Under the pieces are notes generated by a model. It searched no databases and was not told the DNA's origin. It was given only the letters and a program-made list of their open reading frames with translations. Source: an uncultured Gemmiger sp. (GTDB lineage Bacteria; Bacillota; Clostridia; Oscillospirales; Ruminococcaceae). Taken from it: a DNA stretch of 64,000 bases. The DNA lies in NCBI RefSeq assembly GCF_934561205.1, contig NZ_CAKTFU010000012.1, forward strand, positions 1 through 64,000. The letters are read 5' to 3'. A program made the translations under genes and the position numbers. Positions 32,082-40,671 of the stretch are shown piece after piece (within the stretch, counting starts at the first letter, position 1; each line of letters opens with the position of its first letter).

Positions 32082-34489
32082 ACGCCGTTCACCTCGCTCG
32101 GTTTGGTGGACATGATGCGGTAAAGCTCGGTGTCCCGTGGGAACTTATCTGCAAAGGGCAGAATCACATTTTCAAAGAACAGCAGTCCTTCGCCGGGTGG
32201 GGAGTTGGTGACGAACTTTAGCTGCTCCGGCGAGATATTCAGACGTTCAGCAAGAATTTTGCGGTCGCCCGCCGCTTGGTTGAGCATACAGATGAAGTCT
32301 GAATTTTCCAGAATATTTTCGATTTCCGGGCTGGACAGCAGATCCTTGACGTTCTGCGTCGCACCTGTCGGCACACCGCCCCATTTTCTGAAACGCTTCC
32401 AGATCTCCGCGCTGTATGCTGCGGTCTGCGGCTCTTTCAGTAACAAGTGAAATTCGTCTGCGTAGTACCACGTCGATACGCCTGTGTTGCGGTTGCGGGT
32501 GACGCGATTCCAAACCTGATCCTGAATCACCAACATCCCCGGCTTTTTCAGGTTCTTCGGCAGCTCCTTGATGTCAAAGCAGACAAAGCGGTTGTCAATG
32601 TCTACCGTCGTTCGGTTGTTGAAGAAATTGAGCGATCCCGACACATACAGGTCAAGCGCCTGCGCCACGCGGTCGGCTTCCGGCAAATGCTGCGCTGTCA
32701 GCGCGGCGTGGAGGTCGGAGAGAATCGGCATATTCTCCGGGCGCGGGTCTGCAAAGTAGGGCTGATAGATACGCTGCACAGCGCGGTCGATCACGGTGCG
32801 CTCAATGGCTTCCAGCCCGGTCTTGCCGCCCATAATCAGCTCACAGAGGGACAGCACAAAGTCGGATTTAAGAGCCAGCGGGTTTTCGTCCTCGGAATAG
32901 TTCAGGTTGATGTCCAGCGGATTCAGGTAGTCGCGGCTGGTGGGCGAGAGCTTGATGATCTGCCCATGCAGCAGCTTTACCAGCGGCGCATATTCGCCCT
33001 CCGGGTCACATACCAGCACATGATCGTGGGTTTTCAGCAGCACGCCGATCATTTCCCTCTTGCAGGAGAATGATTTGCCGCCGCCCGGTGTGCCGAATAC
33101 AAGGCCGTTGGGCGAACGTGCATTTTTGCGGTCAAGCATAATCATGTTGCCGGATTTGGCGTTCAGCCCGTAATAGAGGGAATCGCCACCTTGAAATAGC
33201 TCCTGCGTCACAAAGGGAACGATGATCGCCACGGCCGAGGTCGTCATGCCCCGCGTGATATGGATTTGGTTTTCCCCCAGCGGCAGCGAGGACACAAGCC
33301 CACGCTCCTGCTGGAAGTCCAGCCGCGTCAGGGTGCAGTTATATTTCTGCGCCACACCAGCGGCGCGGAACACGTCGTTTTCCAGCTTACGTTTGGTATC
33401 GCCGTAATTCAGCACAAGGAATGTCAGCAGAAAATACCGCTCATTCCGGCTTTGCAGCTCATTCAACAGCTTTTTGGCTTCGCCGCCGTAGGTGGCAAGG
33501 TCGGACGGCAGAATATCCATATCGTAGCCGTCGCGGACAGCCTTTTTCTGCTCCTGAATTTTCATTGCATCGAGGTCGGTGATTTTGCGCTTCACCATCT
33601 TCACCGCTTCCGTCTGCTCCAAAGCCTGCACATGGAGATTGACCACAAGGCCGGATTCCGTATCAAGGAAGTCGGTCAGCACCCTGTCATTCAGCTCCGG
33701 CGTGAGGATTTGCAGGAAGCTCGCTGCACAGAGCTTGCCGCCCATCTGGAACATACGGCTGTTCTTGAACGCAAAGGAGGACGGCGCGATAAAGTCCTTG
33801 GTGGAAAGCCCGCCAGCGGCAAGCCACTTCCAGTCAAAGTTGAAGCGTTCTCCATCCGGGTGCATGATGCCGTGCAGCACCTCCAAACGCTCCTTGCCGT
33901 CCAGCACACGGGACACCGCACCCATGATTTTGAAGTAGCCCTGAATATCCAGCGAGATACGCGACAGCCTTGCCCGCGCCGCCTTGAGGTTATCGGCTTC
34001 AATGGTATAAGTGATGTACTTGGTTTTCACATTGCCGTTGTTGCCGCGGGCGAGCTGCCGTTTGAGAATGTCCGTCTGCTCCTGCCGGATCGGGTCTAAG
34101 CCATCATTGCAGGGCGGGATCTCAAAGCTCCGCGCAAGCTGCTCCCGGTCAGTCTTGCGATTGACAAAGGTGAGCTGCACATGAATGGAAGCGTCCAGAT
34201 AGTTATACAGGTCACAGAGATATTCAAAAATCGCTGTCTGGTCGTCCTGCTGGGCAAGCTGATAATTGATGTCGTAAAACTCGATGCTCTGCGAATAGCG
34301 CCTATTTCCGAGATAGCAGATGCCATCCGGGTACATCAGCTGATAGGGTATCGTGTCCTGCGCGGTGTGGGGTTTGCCGTCGCCGCGATATTTACGAATG
34401 ACGGCTTCAATTTGTTTTCTTTCGGCGCGGGTGAGCTTGGGCTTGTCCGCCATGCTTTTTGCTTCCGCGCTGCCTGCTCTTTTCGACAA
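32078..34489 (-). CDS. virB4: VirB4/TraE-type conjugation ATPase
   Basis: 803 residues. N-terminal ~400 residues form the VirB4 CagE/TrbE domain; Walker A GTPGGGKSF (about 460) and Walker B YYADEFHLLL (about 680) mark the motor ATPase that energises pilus/channel assembly. TTG start at 34487-34489, AGGAGG 9 bases upstream inside the PrgI gene, which it overlaps by 83 bases. Full-length for the family. Module 1's copy, if any, lies beyond the left edge. Confidence 0.93.
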   Translation of the reverse strand: MSKRAGSAEAKSMADKPKLTRAERKQIEAVIRKYRGDGKPHTAQDTIPYQLMYPDGICYLGNRRYSQSIEFYDINYQLAQQDDQTAIFEYLCDLYNYLDASIHVQLTFVNRKTDREQLARSFEIPPCNDGLDPIRQEQTDILKRQLARGNNGNVKTKYITYTIEADNLKAARARLSRISLDIQGYFKIMGAVSRVLDGKERLEVLHGIMHPDGERFNFDWKWLAAGGLSTKDFIAPSSFAFKNSRMFQMGGKLCAASFLQILTPELNDRVLTDFLDTESGLVVNLHVQALEQTEAVKMVKRKITDLDAMKIQEQKKAVRDGYDMDILPSDLATYGGEAKKLLNELQSRNERYFLLTFLVLNYGDTKRKLENDVFRAAGVAQKYNCTLTRLDFQQERGLVSSLPLGENQIHITRGMTTSAVAIIVPFVTQELFQGGDSLYYGLNAKSGNMIMLDRKNARSPNGLVFGTPGGGKSFSCKREMIGVLLKTHDHVLVCDPEGEYAPLVKLLHGQIIKLSPTSRDYLNPLDINLNYSEDENPLALKSDFVLSLCELIMGGKTGLEAIERTVIDRAVQRIYQPYFADPRPENMPILSDLHAALTAQHLPEADRVAQALDLYVSGSLNFFNNRTTVDIDNRFVCFDIKELPKNLKKPGMLVIQDQVWNRVTRNRNTGVSTWYYADEFHLLLKEPQTAAYSAEIWKRFRKWGGVPTGATQNVKDLLSSPEIENILENSDFICMLNQAAGDRKILAERLNISPEQLKFVTNSPPGEGLLFFENVILPFADKFPRDTELYRIMSTKPSEVNGV

Positions 34490-34841
34490 TCGCCTTTACC
34501 TCCTGTTCCATTTGATATTGACGCACAAGGGCGTCGTATGCGTTGACGGTCTGATAGGGGCGTTCCTTGGGGCGCAGAAAGCAGCTTTCTATGATCTGCC
34601 GCCCTACCACTTCAAGGGGCTGTCCGTTCTTCTCATACACCCCGAACAGAAAGCCGGGGAGCATGACAACGATCATCACCATTGCCGCAGCCGTCGTTCC
34701 GATGCCGCCTTTGAGCAAAAAGAAAAGCGGCACTCCCATGAGCGCCGCCAGCCCAAAACAAATAAGCTGCCGCTTTGTTAAATTGAAAAGCACCTTGGAT
34801 TTAATTTTCGTCAAATCCTTTGGCACGTTCACATAGGCCAT
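34407..34841 (-). CDS. PrgI-family membrane protein
   Basis: 144 residues: KDLTKIKSKVLFNLTKRQLICFG followed by two close membrane segments (about 28-48 and 51-70), then a cytoplasmic tail with basic C-terminus. PrgI/TcpE-like proteins are encoded immediately upstream of VirB4 in Gram-positive type IV secretion systems and help anchor the channel. AAAGGAG precedes the ATG by 7 bases. Confidence 0.88.
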   Translation of the reverse strand: MAYVNVPKDLTKIKSKVLFNLTKRQLICFGLAALMGVPLFFLLKGGIGTTAAAMVMIVVMLPGFLFGVYEKNGQPLEVVGRQIIESCFLRPKERPYQTVNAYDALVRQYQMEQEVKAIVEKSRQRGSKKHGGQAQAHPRRKKTN

Positions 34842-34844
34842 GCG

Positions 34845-35396
34845 CTAACTCCTTTCCGCAAGCGTAATATCGCTTGCAATTTCATTGCCCCATACGTCCC
34901 AGCCCAGCGTTTTCTGCCGGGCGAACAGCTCCACGCGGGGCAGATCGCCCATGAGCGCAAGAATCTTGTTCCGCGCTTCATCCGGCTTTTTACTGTGCTG
35001 CTCAATGGGACTGATGATAAACTGATGTACGCCTGCCGACTGCCGTTTGGGTTTGCCCTTGGTCGCCAGCAGACAGATTTCCGCATTGCTGCGTGTCCAG
35101 TAGCCCATGCCGTAAAACCATGACGGACTTTTACGGTTGCGTTTGAGCCAGACGAACGCAACGGTTTTATACCGAAAGCCCCATGCGCGGATCAGCCGCA
35201 GGGCTTCGGGAAGCTGCGGAAAGGTCGCCCAGAGGAACAGGGCGCAGTCTTTCGCCGCCAGCTCCGGCACGGGCAGGGCGCAAAGCTCGTCAATGCTCAT
35301 GGTGGGATAGTGATTTTCTGCTGCGCCCTGTACCTTTCTCTGTTCATAGCGCCACGGCGGGTCTGCGTAAATGATGTTGTACGTTCCGATAGGCAA
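34845..35396 (-). CDS. MT-A70-family adenine methyltransferase
   Basis: About 183 residues. IIYADPPWRY near the start is the MT-A70 catalytic motif; LFLWATFPQLPEAL, FYGMGYWTRSNAEICLLATKG and FIISPIEQHSKKP complete the family pattern (DNA N6-adenine methylation). The start is unsettled: GGAGGG at 35399-35404 is 8 bases from an ATC (35388-35390) but almost touches the TTG given here; another TTG at 35406-35408 overlaps the TrbL stop. Mirrors the methyltransferase behind TrbL in module 1, though of another family. Confidence 0.85.
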   Translation of the reverse strand: MPIGTYNIIYADPPWRYEQRKVQGAAENHYPTMSIDELCALPVPELAAKDCALFLWATFPQLPEALRLIRAWGFRYKTVAFVWLKRNRKSPSWFYGMGYWTRSNAEICLLATKGKPKRQSAGVHQFIISPIEQHSKKPDEARNKILALMGDLPRVELFARQKTLGWDVWGNEIASDITLAERS

Positions 35397-35404
35397 GCCC
35401 TCCG

Positions 35405-36268
35405 TCAATGGGCGCTGAACACGGCCTTTGCCATACTGCCCGTTTTGAACAGGCAGAAGCACAACAGCACCGTATAGCCCATTGCCAGCCAGATCGCGCC
35501 GGACACGTCGCCCGTCGCGGAAATGCTCTGGATCAAGACCGAGTAGATGCCCACGACCACCATAATCAAGAACGCCTGAAAGCCCAGCGCCAGCAGAGAT
35601 TTCAGATAGTTTTGCCCGACATTGCGCCATTCTCCGTTTGTCATGGTAGCAAGCGGGATGGGTCCCAGCGAGGTCACAAGATATATTTCAATCATTCTCC
35701 CGTAGACCACCAGCATGATGCAGATGGAAAGAATGTTCATGGTCAGCCCGACAAACAGGGATTGAAACCACAGCCCAATCAATCCGCCAAGGCTCATAGC
35801 TTCCAGCGACGTTTGCAGATCGCCCACAAGGGAATCTATGTCAATGCTGGTATTGCCGATTATCACGCCTGCGCTCTGATTGACGACCTGCTGCGCCGCG
35901 TCAAAAACGCCCATGACGATATTCCAAGTGTTCGTGACGATCAAAACAGCCGCGTAGGTTTTGAACACCCATTTGAAGAACATAAAGGTGTCAATGTCGT
36001 GCAGATTGTTTTTCTCTGTCACCATCTGGATCAGCTCGTAGGTCATTACAAATGCGAGAATTGCACCCGCAATCGGGATAATGACGGATTCGGACAGATT
36101 GCGGATCATATTGAAAATGCCGGAGTTCCAGTCCTGCGGCGTCGCTCCGACATCAGCGGCAATTTCACCCACCTTTGTATTCACCGTATCGAACAGCCCC
36201 GATAGGTTGCCGATGATTCCGTCAATCAGAACGCCCTTAAACCATTCCTCCAGCCAATCAATAATCAA
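35405..36268 (-). CDS. TrbL/VirB6-like conjugal transfer membrane protein (module 2)
   Basis: 287 residues, at least five membrane segments; same architecture as 258-1124, including GLFDTVNTKVGEI, the conserved YGRMIEIYL segment and the C-terminal SAH. Forms the inner-membrane channel of the secretion system. TTG start at 36266-36268 with GGAGG 9 bases upstream. The differences from the module 1 copy are spread across the whole protein, so the two are diverged homologues rather than a recent duplication. Confidence 0.88.
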   Translation of the reverse strand: MIIDWLEEWFKGVLIDGIIGNLSGLFDTVNTKVGEIAADVGATPQDWNSGIFNMIRNLSESVIIPIAGAILAFVMTYELIQMVTEKNNLHDIDTFMFFKWVFKTYAAVLIVTNTWNIVMGVFDAAQQVVNQSAGVIIGNTSIDIDSLVGDLQTSLEAMSLGGLIGLWFQSLFVGLTMNILSICIMLVVYGRMIEIYLVTSLGPIPLATMTNGEWRNVGQNYLKSLLALGFQAFLIMVVVGIYSVLIQSISATGDVSGAIWLAMGYTVLLCFCLFKTGSMAKAVFSAH

Positions 36269-36336
36269 AAGGCAGCACCTCCTTTCCCGCGCCGCCCCGG
36301 TTAGAGGGACGGCGCGGCGGTGTATTTCAGAATCGG

Positions 36337-36552
36337 TTAGCTGAACAGGCCGGAGAGCAGCGGGACAAGAACGCCGCCGATCAAGGCAACGCCGCCGCCT
36401 GCCATGAGCTGCTTCATGCCCTGGGACTTAGCGCCGGGATTGTCCGAGCCATAGCCCTCCAAGAGGTTAATCACACCCCAAATGCCAAGGCCTGCGCCGA
36501 GCGCGATCACGAGGGTCTGCAAAACACCAACTGCGCTATTGAAAAATGCCAT
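36337..36552 (-). CDS. Maff2-family small membrane protein (module 2)
   Basis: 71 residues; FFNSAVGVLQTLVIALGAGLGIWG, loop NLLEGYGSDNPGAKSQGMKQ and a second hydrophobic helix. Near-identical core to the module 1 protein at 1137-1349. GGAGGT precedes the ATG by 6 bases. Presumed pilin-like subunit or channel component. Confidence 0.87.
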   Translation of the reverse strand: MAFFNSAVGVLQTLVIALGAGLGIWGVINLLEGYGSDNPGAKSQGMKQLMAGGGVALIGGVLVPLLSGLFS

Positions 36553-36570
36553 ATTCGTACCTCCATAAAA

Positions 36571-36885
36571 TCATGTTGAATTGTTGTGTGTAGGAAAATC
36601 GCAGCCGTTTTCTCCGGCTGCGGCATCGGAAGTATCGCTGTTCTGGGCGAAGTGCTGCTCTGTCCATTCGTACAGGGCGAGTGCATACAGCCTGTCATGC
36701 GACATCATAAGGCGGTAGGCTACATCCTGCGAAACCGCTTCAATGTCAATGTCTGTATAGGGAACACCGCGCCTGTCACAATCCTGCATCTGCTCCCAAA
36801 GGGCAAGACCGCAGAGAATGTTGCAGCCAATCTTTTCCCACTTGCGCATACATTCCATAAATGCCTGATAATTCGAGAGTTCCAT
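36571..36885 (-). CDS. Hypothetical ICE protein between VirD4 and Maff2
   Basis: 104 residues, soluble, mostly helical, with MSHDRLYALALYEWTEQHF and a low-complexity C-terminus (DTSDAAAGENG). No domain recognised. AAAGGAG lies 6 bases before the ATG. Module 1 has a palindrome but no gene at this position, so this is a module 2-specific insertion. Confidence 0.65.
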   Translation of the reverse strand: MELSNYQAFMECMRKWEKIGCNILCGLALWEQMQDCDRRGVPYTDIDIEAVSQDVAYRLMMSHDRLYALALYEWTEQHFAQNSDTSDAAAGENGCDFPTHNNST

Positions 36886-36906
36886 AAACAGCTCCTTTTT
36901 GCCGCG

Positions 36907-38718
36907 TTATTCTGCGGCGGTAAAATCAGCGTCCTTGTCGGACAACTCAATCTCATAGAGGTCAAACGGTTCCTCCGGCGCAATCACCGCCGAGGGATGT
37001 TTCTTCTTTTTTCGCTGTACCTGAATGTAGCGTTCTACATCAAAGGTGTTTTTCTTGTCGGCGTCGGACAGGTACTTATAGCGCGGGTGCTTGGTGATGT
37101 CGTACTTCTTGGAGAAAAACGGGCGCACACCGCGTAGCTGCAAGATACACATTCCGCCGTCCATCGTTGCGATTTCGTCCTGCGTCATCAGCTCCTTTCC
37201 TAATTTTTGATAATTTAAGCCGTGGGAGATTTCCTTGCCCCGATTCTCTGAGGTATTGAAGCTGTCGATGGTTTCCTTGCCCAATATCTCCGAGATTTCT
37301 TTCAGGGTGGTTTTCTCCTTACCGCCTAAAAACAGCATTGTGTCGCAGTTGCCTACAATCGTATCGGCGTTATCCCGATAGATCGCTTTGAGCTGGCTTT
37401 GCGACTGTAAAATAATAGAAGCCGATATTTCACGGCTTCGGATGGTGGCAATTAACTTGTCGAACTGCGGGATTTGTCCAATGTTCGCAAATTCGTCGAG
37501 GATGAACCTCACATGAACAGGCAGCCGCCCGCCGTACACATCGTCGGCCTTATCGCACAGCAGATTTGTGAGCTGGGATTGCAGAATGGCAATGACAAAG
37601 TTAAAGGTTGAATCGGTGTCGCTCATAATGAGGAACAGCGCCGTTTTCTTATCTCCAATGGTATCAAGCTCCATTTCGTCATACGCCATCAGGTCGCGCA
37701 GCTCTTTGATGTCAAAGGGTGCAAGCCGTGCGCCGCAGGAAATCAAGATGCTCTTGGCGGTTTTTCCCGCAGCCAATTTGTATTTGCGGTACTGCTTCAC
37801 GGCAAAATGCTCCGGCTCGCGTTCCTCCAATCGGTCAAATAGAAGATCCACGGGATTTTTATAATCCTCGTCGTCCTCGCGGGTGTCGCTGGCATTTATC
37901 ATGTCAAGCAGGGTGATGAAGTTCTTTTCTTCCTCCGGCGCTTCGTAGTGGATATAGCCGATCAGCGCCGTGTAATAAAGGCGCTCCGCTTTCACCCAAA
38001 AATCTTCGGTGCTTTGTGCGCCCTCGCCCTTGGTATTGACGATGATGGTATTGACCAGTTTCAAAATGTCTTTCTCCGTGCGCAAATACGCAAAGGGGTT
38101 ATAGTGCATACTCTTGGAAAAGTTGATGGTGTTGAGAACGGCAATGCGGTATTTTGCCCGCTGCAAAAGCTGTCCCACCTCGCAAATCAAACTGCCTTTG
38201 GGGTCAGTAATGACATACGAACTGTGAAGCTGCATGATATTGGGCTTGCAGAAAAACCGTGTTTTGCCGCTGCCAGAGCCGCCGATGACAAGAATATTCT
38301 TGTTTCTTGCGTTCTTCGGGTCTTTGGGGCGGTTGGACATCATCAGCCGTTCCGTCTGCGTCAGCAGCACATTGTTGTCAAAGACGGGATCAATGAACGG
38401 CTTGATGTCTGCCGCTGTACCCCAACGCGCCGTGCCGTACTCCATGCCCTTGCGGTATTTCTTGGCGTTTTTCTGCTTGGAGTAGACCACCAGCCGGATA
38501 ATGACGGCTGCGGCAAGCCCCATCAGCAGATCGGTGGGATGAAAGCTGGGGGCGGCACTTGCAAAGGCAGCGGAGAAGCCCTGTCCGATATGCAGCAGCT
38601 TTGCAGACAGGTCCGCACCCTGCGCCAGCCGGAACGCCTGTCCGACCTTTCCAAACAGATAGACAAAGGCAAGGTACGGGAGATGGAGTATGACTTGCTT
38701 TTTGATTTCCGGCTTCAT
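36907..38718 (-). CDS. virD4: VirD4-type type IV coupling protein (module 2)
   Basis: 603 residues with N-terminal membrane segments, Walker A GGSGSGKTRFF (about 148) and Walker B FILDEFANIGQ (about 395). Same role as 1441-3279, linking relaxosome to channel. ATG start at 38716-38718, AGGGGG 8 bases upstream; overlaps pcfB by 4 bases (ATGA). The C-terminus is acidic (ELSDKDADFTAAE), as in many coupling proteins that bind relaxosome parts. Confidence 0.93.
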   Translation of the reverse strand: MKPEIKKQVILHLPYLAFVYLFGKVGQAFRLAQGADLSAKLLHIGQGFSAAFASAAPSFHPTDLLMGLAAAVIIRLVVYSKQKNAKKYRKGMEYGTARWGTAADIKPFIDPVFDNNVLLTQTERLMMSNRPKDPKNARNKNILVIGGSGSGKTRFFCKPNIMQLHSSYVITDPKGSLICEVGQLLQRAKYRIAVLNTINFSKSMHYNPFAYLRTEKDILKLVNTIIVNTKGEGAQSTEDFWVKAERLYYTALIGYIHYEAPEEEKNFITLLDMINASDTREDDEDYKNPVDLLFDRLEEREPEHFAVKQYRKYKLAAGKTAKSILISCGARLAPFDIKELRDLMAYDEMELDTIGDKKTALFLIMSDTDSTFNFVIAILQSQLTNLLCDKADDVYGGRLPVHVRFILDEFANIGQIPQFDKLIATIRSREISASIILQSQSQLKAIYRDNADTIVGNCDTMLFLGGKEKTTLKEISEILGKETIDSFNTSENRGKEISHGLNYQKLGKELMTQDEIATMDGGMCILQLRGVRPFFSKKYDITKHPRYKYLSDADKKNTFDVERYIQVQRKKKKHPSAVIAPEEPFDLYEIELSDKDADFTAAE

Positions 38719-39176
38719 CGGTCAATCCCCCTGTCCATATTTTTCACCTTGTCCCGCTTGGCGGTCTGCGCGGCTTCGGCTTTCTTCTCGGCAAGGTCGC
38801 GCCGCACGGAGGGCTTGCGCTCCTTATCCAGCTTTTTCTTGGAAAACTCCCGAAACGCCGCCGTCAGCACGTCCGCGTCCCGTCCCTTGAAAAACACAAG
38901 GTATCGGTCATCTGCCTTTTTCAGCGCAAAGTCAATGCCGTATTTCTTCGCCGTGCTTTCAAAGGCTTTGATATTCGCATCGGTGATTTCGATATTGGAA
39001 ACGCCCGTGCCGTGCCGCATAAGCTGTTTCAGCGTTTGCTTGCCGCGATGGGGCGTGTCCCTCGCCTTGCGGTAGAGCTGCAAGAGCTTTCGCAGCGCGG
39101 CTTGCAGCATCTTTCCGTCCAGCTTTGCCGTCTTGATTGCAAGGGCAATCGTCTTTCGGGTCACTTCTTCCTGCAA
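38715..39176 (-). CDS. PcfB-family conjugation accessory protein (module 2)
   Basis: 153 residues; EVTRKTIALAIKTAKL, HRGKQTLKQLMRHG, KKYGIDFALKKADD align with the module 1 PcfB at 3266-3721. TTG start at 39174-39176 with AAAGGAG 9 bases upstream. Basic C-terminus KRDKVKNMDRG. Expected to help dock the relaxosome on VirD4. Confidence 0.87.
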   Translation of the reverse strand: MQEEVTRKTIALAIKTAKLDGKMLQAALRKLLQLYRKARDTPHRGKQTLKQLMRHGTGVSNIEITDANIKAFESTAKKYGIDFALKKADDRYLVFFKGRDADVLTAAFREFSKKKLDKERKPSVRRDLAEKKAEAAQTAKRDKVKNMDRGIDR

Positions 39177-39244
39177 CGGTTATCACTCCTTTCGATTTTT
39201 CTGCCGCAGTCAGGGCGGGCGCACCCGCCAAATCAGCCATATTC

Positions 39245-40192
39245 TCATAGGCTCTCGTCCGGCGAACAGGAATAGTCCGGGATGCCTGATTTTGGCTTTC
39301 CCCAATCAGGGCTTGCCATATCGTGCGCGACAAGGGCGGTATAGTAGTTGTCGATGGTAGACGGAGCGTTGAACAGCACCGCCCGCAGATATTGCTTGAT
39401 GTTGCGGATCTTCGTGGTGTTCTCCCGCATACAGTCCATGACAAACTCAATGTGGCTGCTGTTCAGCTTCAAAAATTTACTCTTTACCAGCTCGGCGGGG
39501 TAATCGTCGCCAGCGATGCGGAGCGTCTTTCGCGCAGAGCAGACAGTTTCCAGCATGAGGTCTACAATCTCGTCCAAACGCTCCTTGTCCATTTTCGGGT
39601 TCTGCATGAGCGCGTCGTACTCGATATTCTCCATGATGATTTCACGGTAAATATCTACGGCACTCTGTTTGAACGCTTCCGTTCCTTTCCGTTCCGGCGC
39701 AGCCCTGCAAGGTGAGGGGTCAGGGGAAAGGATAGGAAAGGAATCGGTATTTGATAGATCCGTAATTGATTTTTCTTTCTTTGGTAAGTTAGTTCTTGTT
39801 CTATCTTTATTTAATTGCGTTGGATTTTCCGACGTCGGATTATCCGTTGTCGGATTTTCCAACATCGGTTTACCCGGTATTGGATTTTCCAACATCGGCT
39901 GCGGTTGCTCATAGATGGTGTATTCGATAGCAGTCATTTTGCCTTTTTCGTCGCGCCCCTGCCGCCGCAGGATATATCCGGCTTTTTCAAGCTCCCATAC
40001 GGCGGTGCGAATCGCGTCGATGCTCTCACGGTTGATATGGGACAGCCCTGCAAGGGTATAGTCCCAATCCTCCGGCAGGGACAGCATTTGCGACAACAGC
40101 CCTTTGGCTTTCAAGGTCAGTTCCTTGTTTCGCAGATGGTGGTTTGACATGACGGTGTACCCGCTGTTGCGCTCCACCCGAAATACTGCCAT
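39245..40192 (-). CDS. Replication initiator-like protein (RepA N-domain plus DUF6017)
   Basis: 315 residues. The N-terminal ~100 residues form a winged-helix replication-initiator domain (LTLKAKGLLSQMLSLPEDWDYTLAGLSHINRESIDAIRTAVWELEKAGYILRR); the C-terminal ~120 residues match DUF6017 (KSKFLKLNSSHIEFVMDCM). Between them a Pro/Asn-rich linker is encoded by five 15-base tandem repeats. Drives replication of the excised circular element in many ICEs. ATG start with AAAGGAG. It heads the module 2 transfer operon near the element's right end. Confidence 0.82.
   Translation of the reverse strand: MAVFRVERNSGYTVMSNHHLRNKELTLKAKGLLSQMLSLPEDWDYTLAGLSHINRESIDAIRTAVWELEKAGYILRRQGRDEKGKMTAIEYTIYEQPQPMLENPIPGKPMLENPTTDNPTSENPTQLNKDRTRTNLPKKEKSITDLSNTDSFPILSPDPSPCRAAPERKGTEAFKQSAVDIYREIIMENIEYDALMQNPKMDKERLDEIVDLMLETVCSARKTLRIAGDDYPAELVKSKFLKLNSSHIEFVMDCMRENTTKIRNIKQYLRAVLFNAPSTIDNYYTALVAHDMASPDWGKPKSGIPDYSCSPDESL
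39822..39896. repeat. Five 15-base tandem repeats inside the initiator gene
   Basis: Five in-frame units at 39822, 39837, 39852, 39867 and 39882, consensus GGATTTTCCAACATC. They encode pentapeptides of the type (K/D)NP-x-x-E in the linker. Copy number can change without frameshift; similar repeats in phage and plasmid initiators sometimes act as binding sites (iterons). Confidence 0.85.
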
Positions 40193-40212
40193 AGGTTATC
40201 AGCTCCTTTCGC

Positions 40213-40428
40213 TCACTTCGCCGTGCCGCGCCGGAGGACGGTCAGCTTGCCCGGCTCATACGGACATTCCGCGTACACACAGAACTGGTACTTCCAATGC
40301 GGACGGTAAAAGTGACAGGTATTGCAATCCTCACAGTCGGCACAGCCGCCGTTTTCGTAGCGGTCAAAGCCGGGCTTTCCCCGCATGAGCATTTCAAACG
40401 CACGGCTGCTGCCGTTCGTAAAGTACAT
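40213..40428 (-). CDS. Small cysteine-rich ICE protein
   Basis: 71 residues with seven cysteines, CADCEDCNTCHFY and CVYAECPYEPG, suggesting metal binding. Preceded by GAGGAGG 8 bases before the ATG at 40426-40428; the longer frame is not used because it runs into a hairpin. The rightmost gene of module 2. No function known. Confidence 0.65.
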   Translation of the reverse strand: MYFTNGSSRAFEMLMRGKPGFDRYENGGCADCEDCNTCHFYRPHWKYQFCVYAECPYEPGKLTVLRRGTAK

Positions 40429-40464
40429 TGTGGCTGCACCTCCTCTCAGATTTGGGCAGAAAAA

Positions 40465-40542
40465 AACGCCGTAGACTTTTCTCAAAATCTACGGCGTGGG
40501 CGTATGCGAAAAGGGATGCTGCCTTGCGGTAACATCCCTTTT
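40465..40542 (-). terminator. Two successive hairpins at the ICE right edge
   Basis: Hairpin 1: ACGCCGTAGA/TCTACGGCGT (40465-40496), followed on the minus strand by a run of seven T. Hairpin 2: AAAAGGGATG/CATCCCTTTT (40509-40542). Together they would stop transcription from the SPFH gene entering the ICE. Confidence 0.75.
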
Positions 40543-40594
40543 GTCGCTTGGTTATTCAATTTTTGAGCTAACCTGTTTGCCCTCTGCCCTTAAA

Positions 40595-40640
40595 AGCGTT
40601 GATTTTACTGGGTTTCTGCTTGTTTTCCTATGTCAACGCT
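40595..40640. other. Inverted repeat at probable ICE/chromosome boundary
   Basis: AGCGTTGA (40595-40602) and TCAACGCT (40633-40640), extended by TTAA on each side, separated by a 30-base AT-rich core. It lies in the 130 bases between the last ICE feature and the chromosomal SPFH gene, where an attachment site is expected. No matching copy is visible elsewhere in the window, so this is a candidate only. Confidence 0.35.
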
Positions 40641-40671
40641 CTTAAATGCGGGGCGGCTTGGTGTCTGTAGA

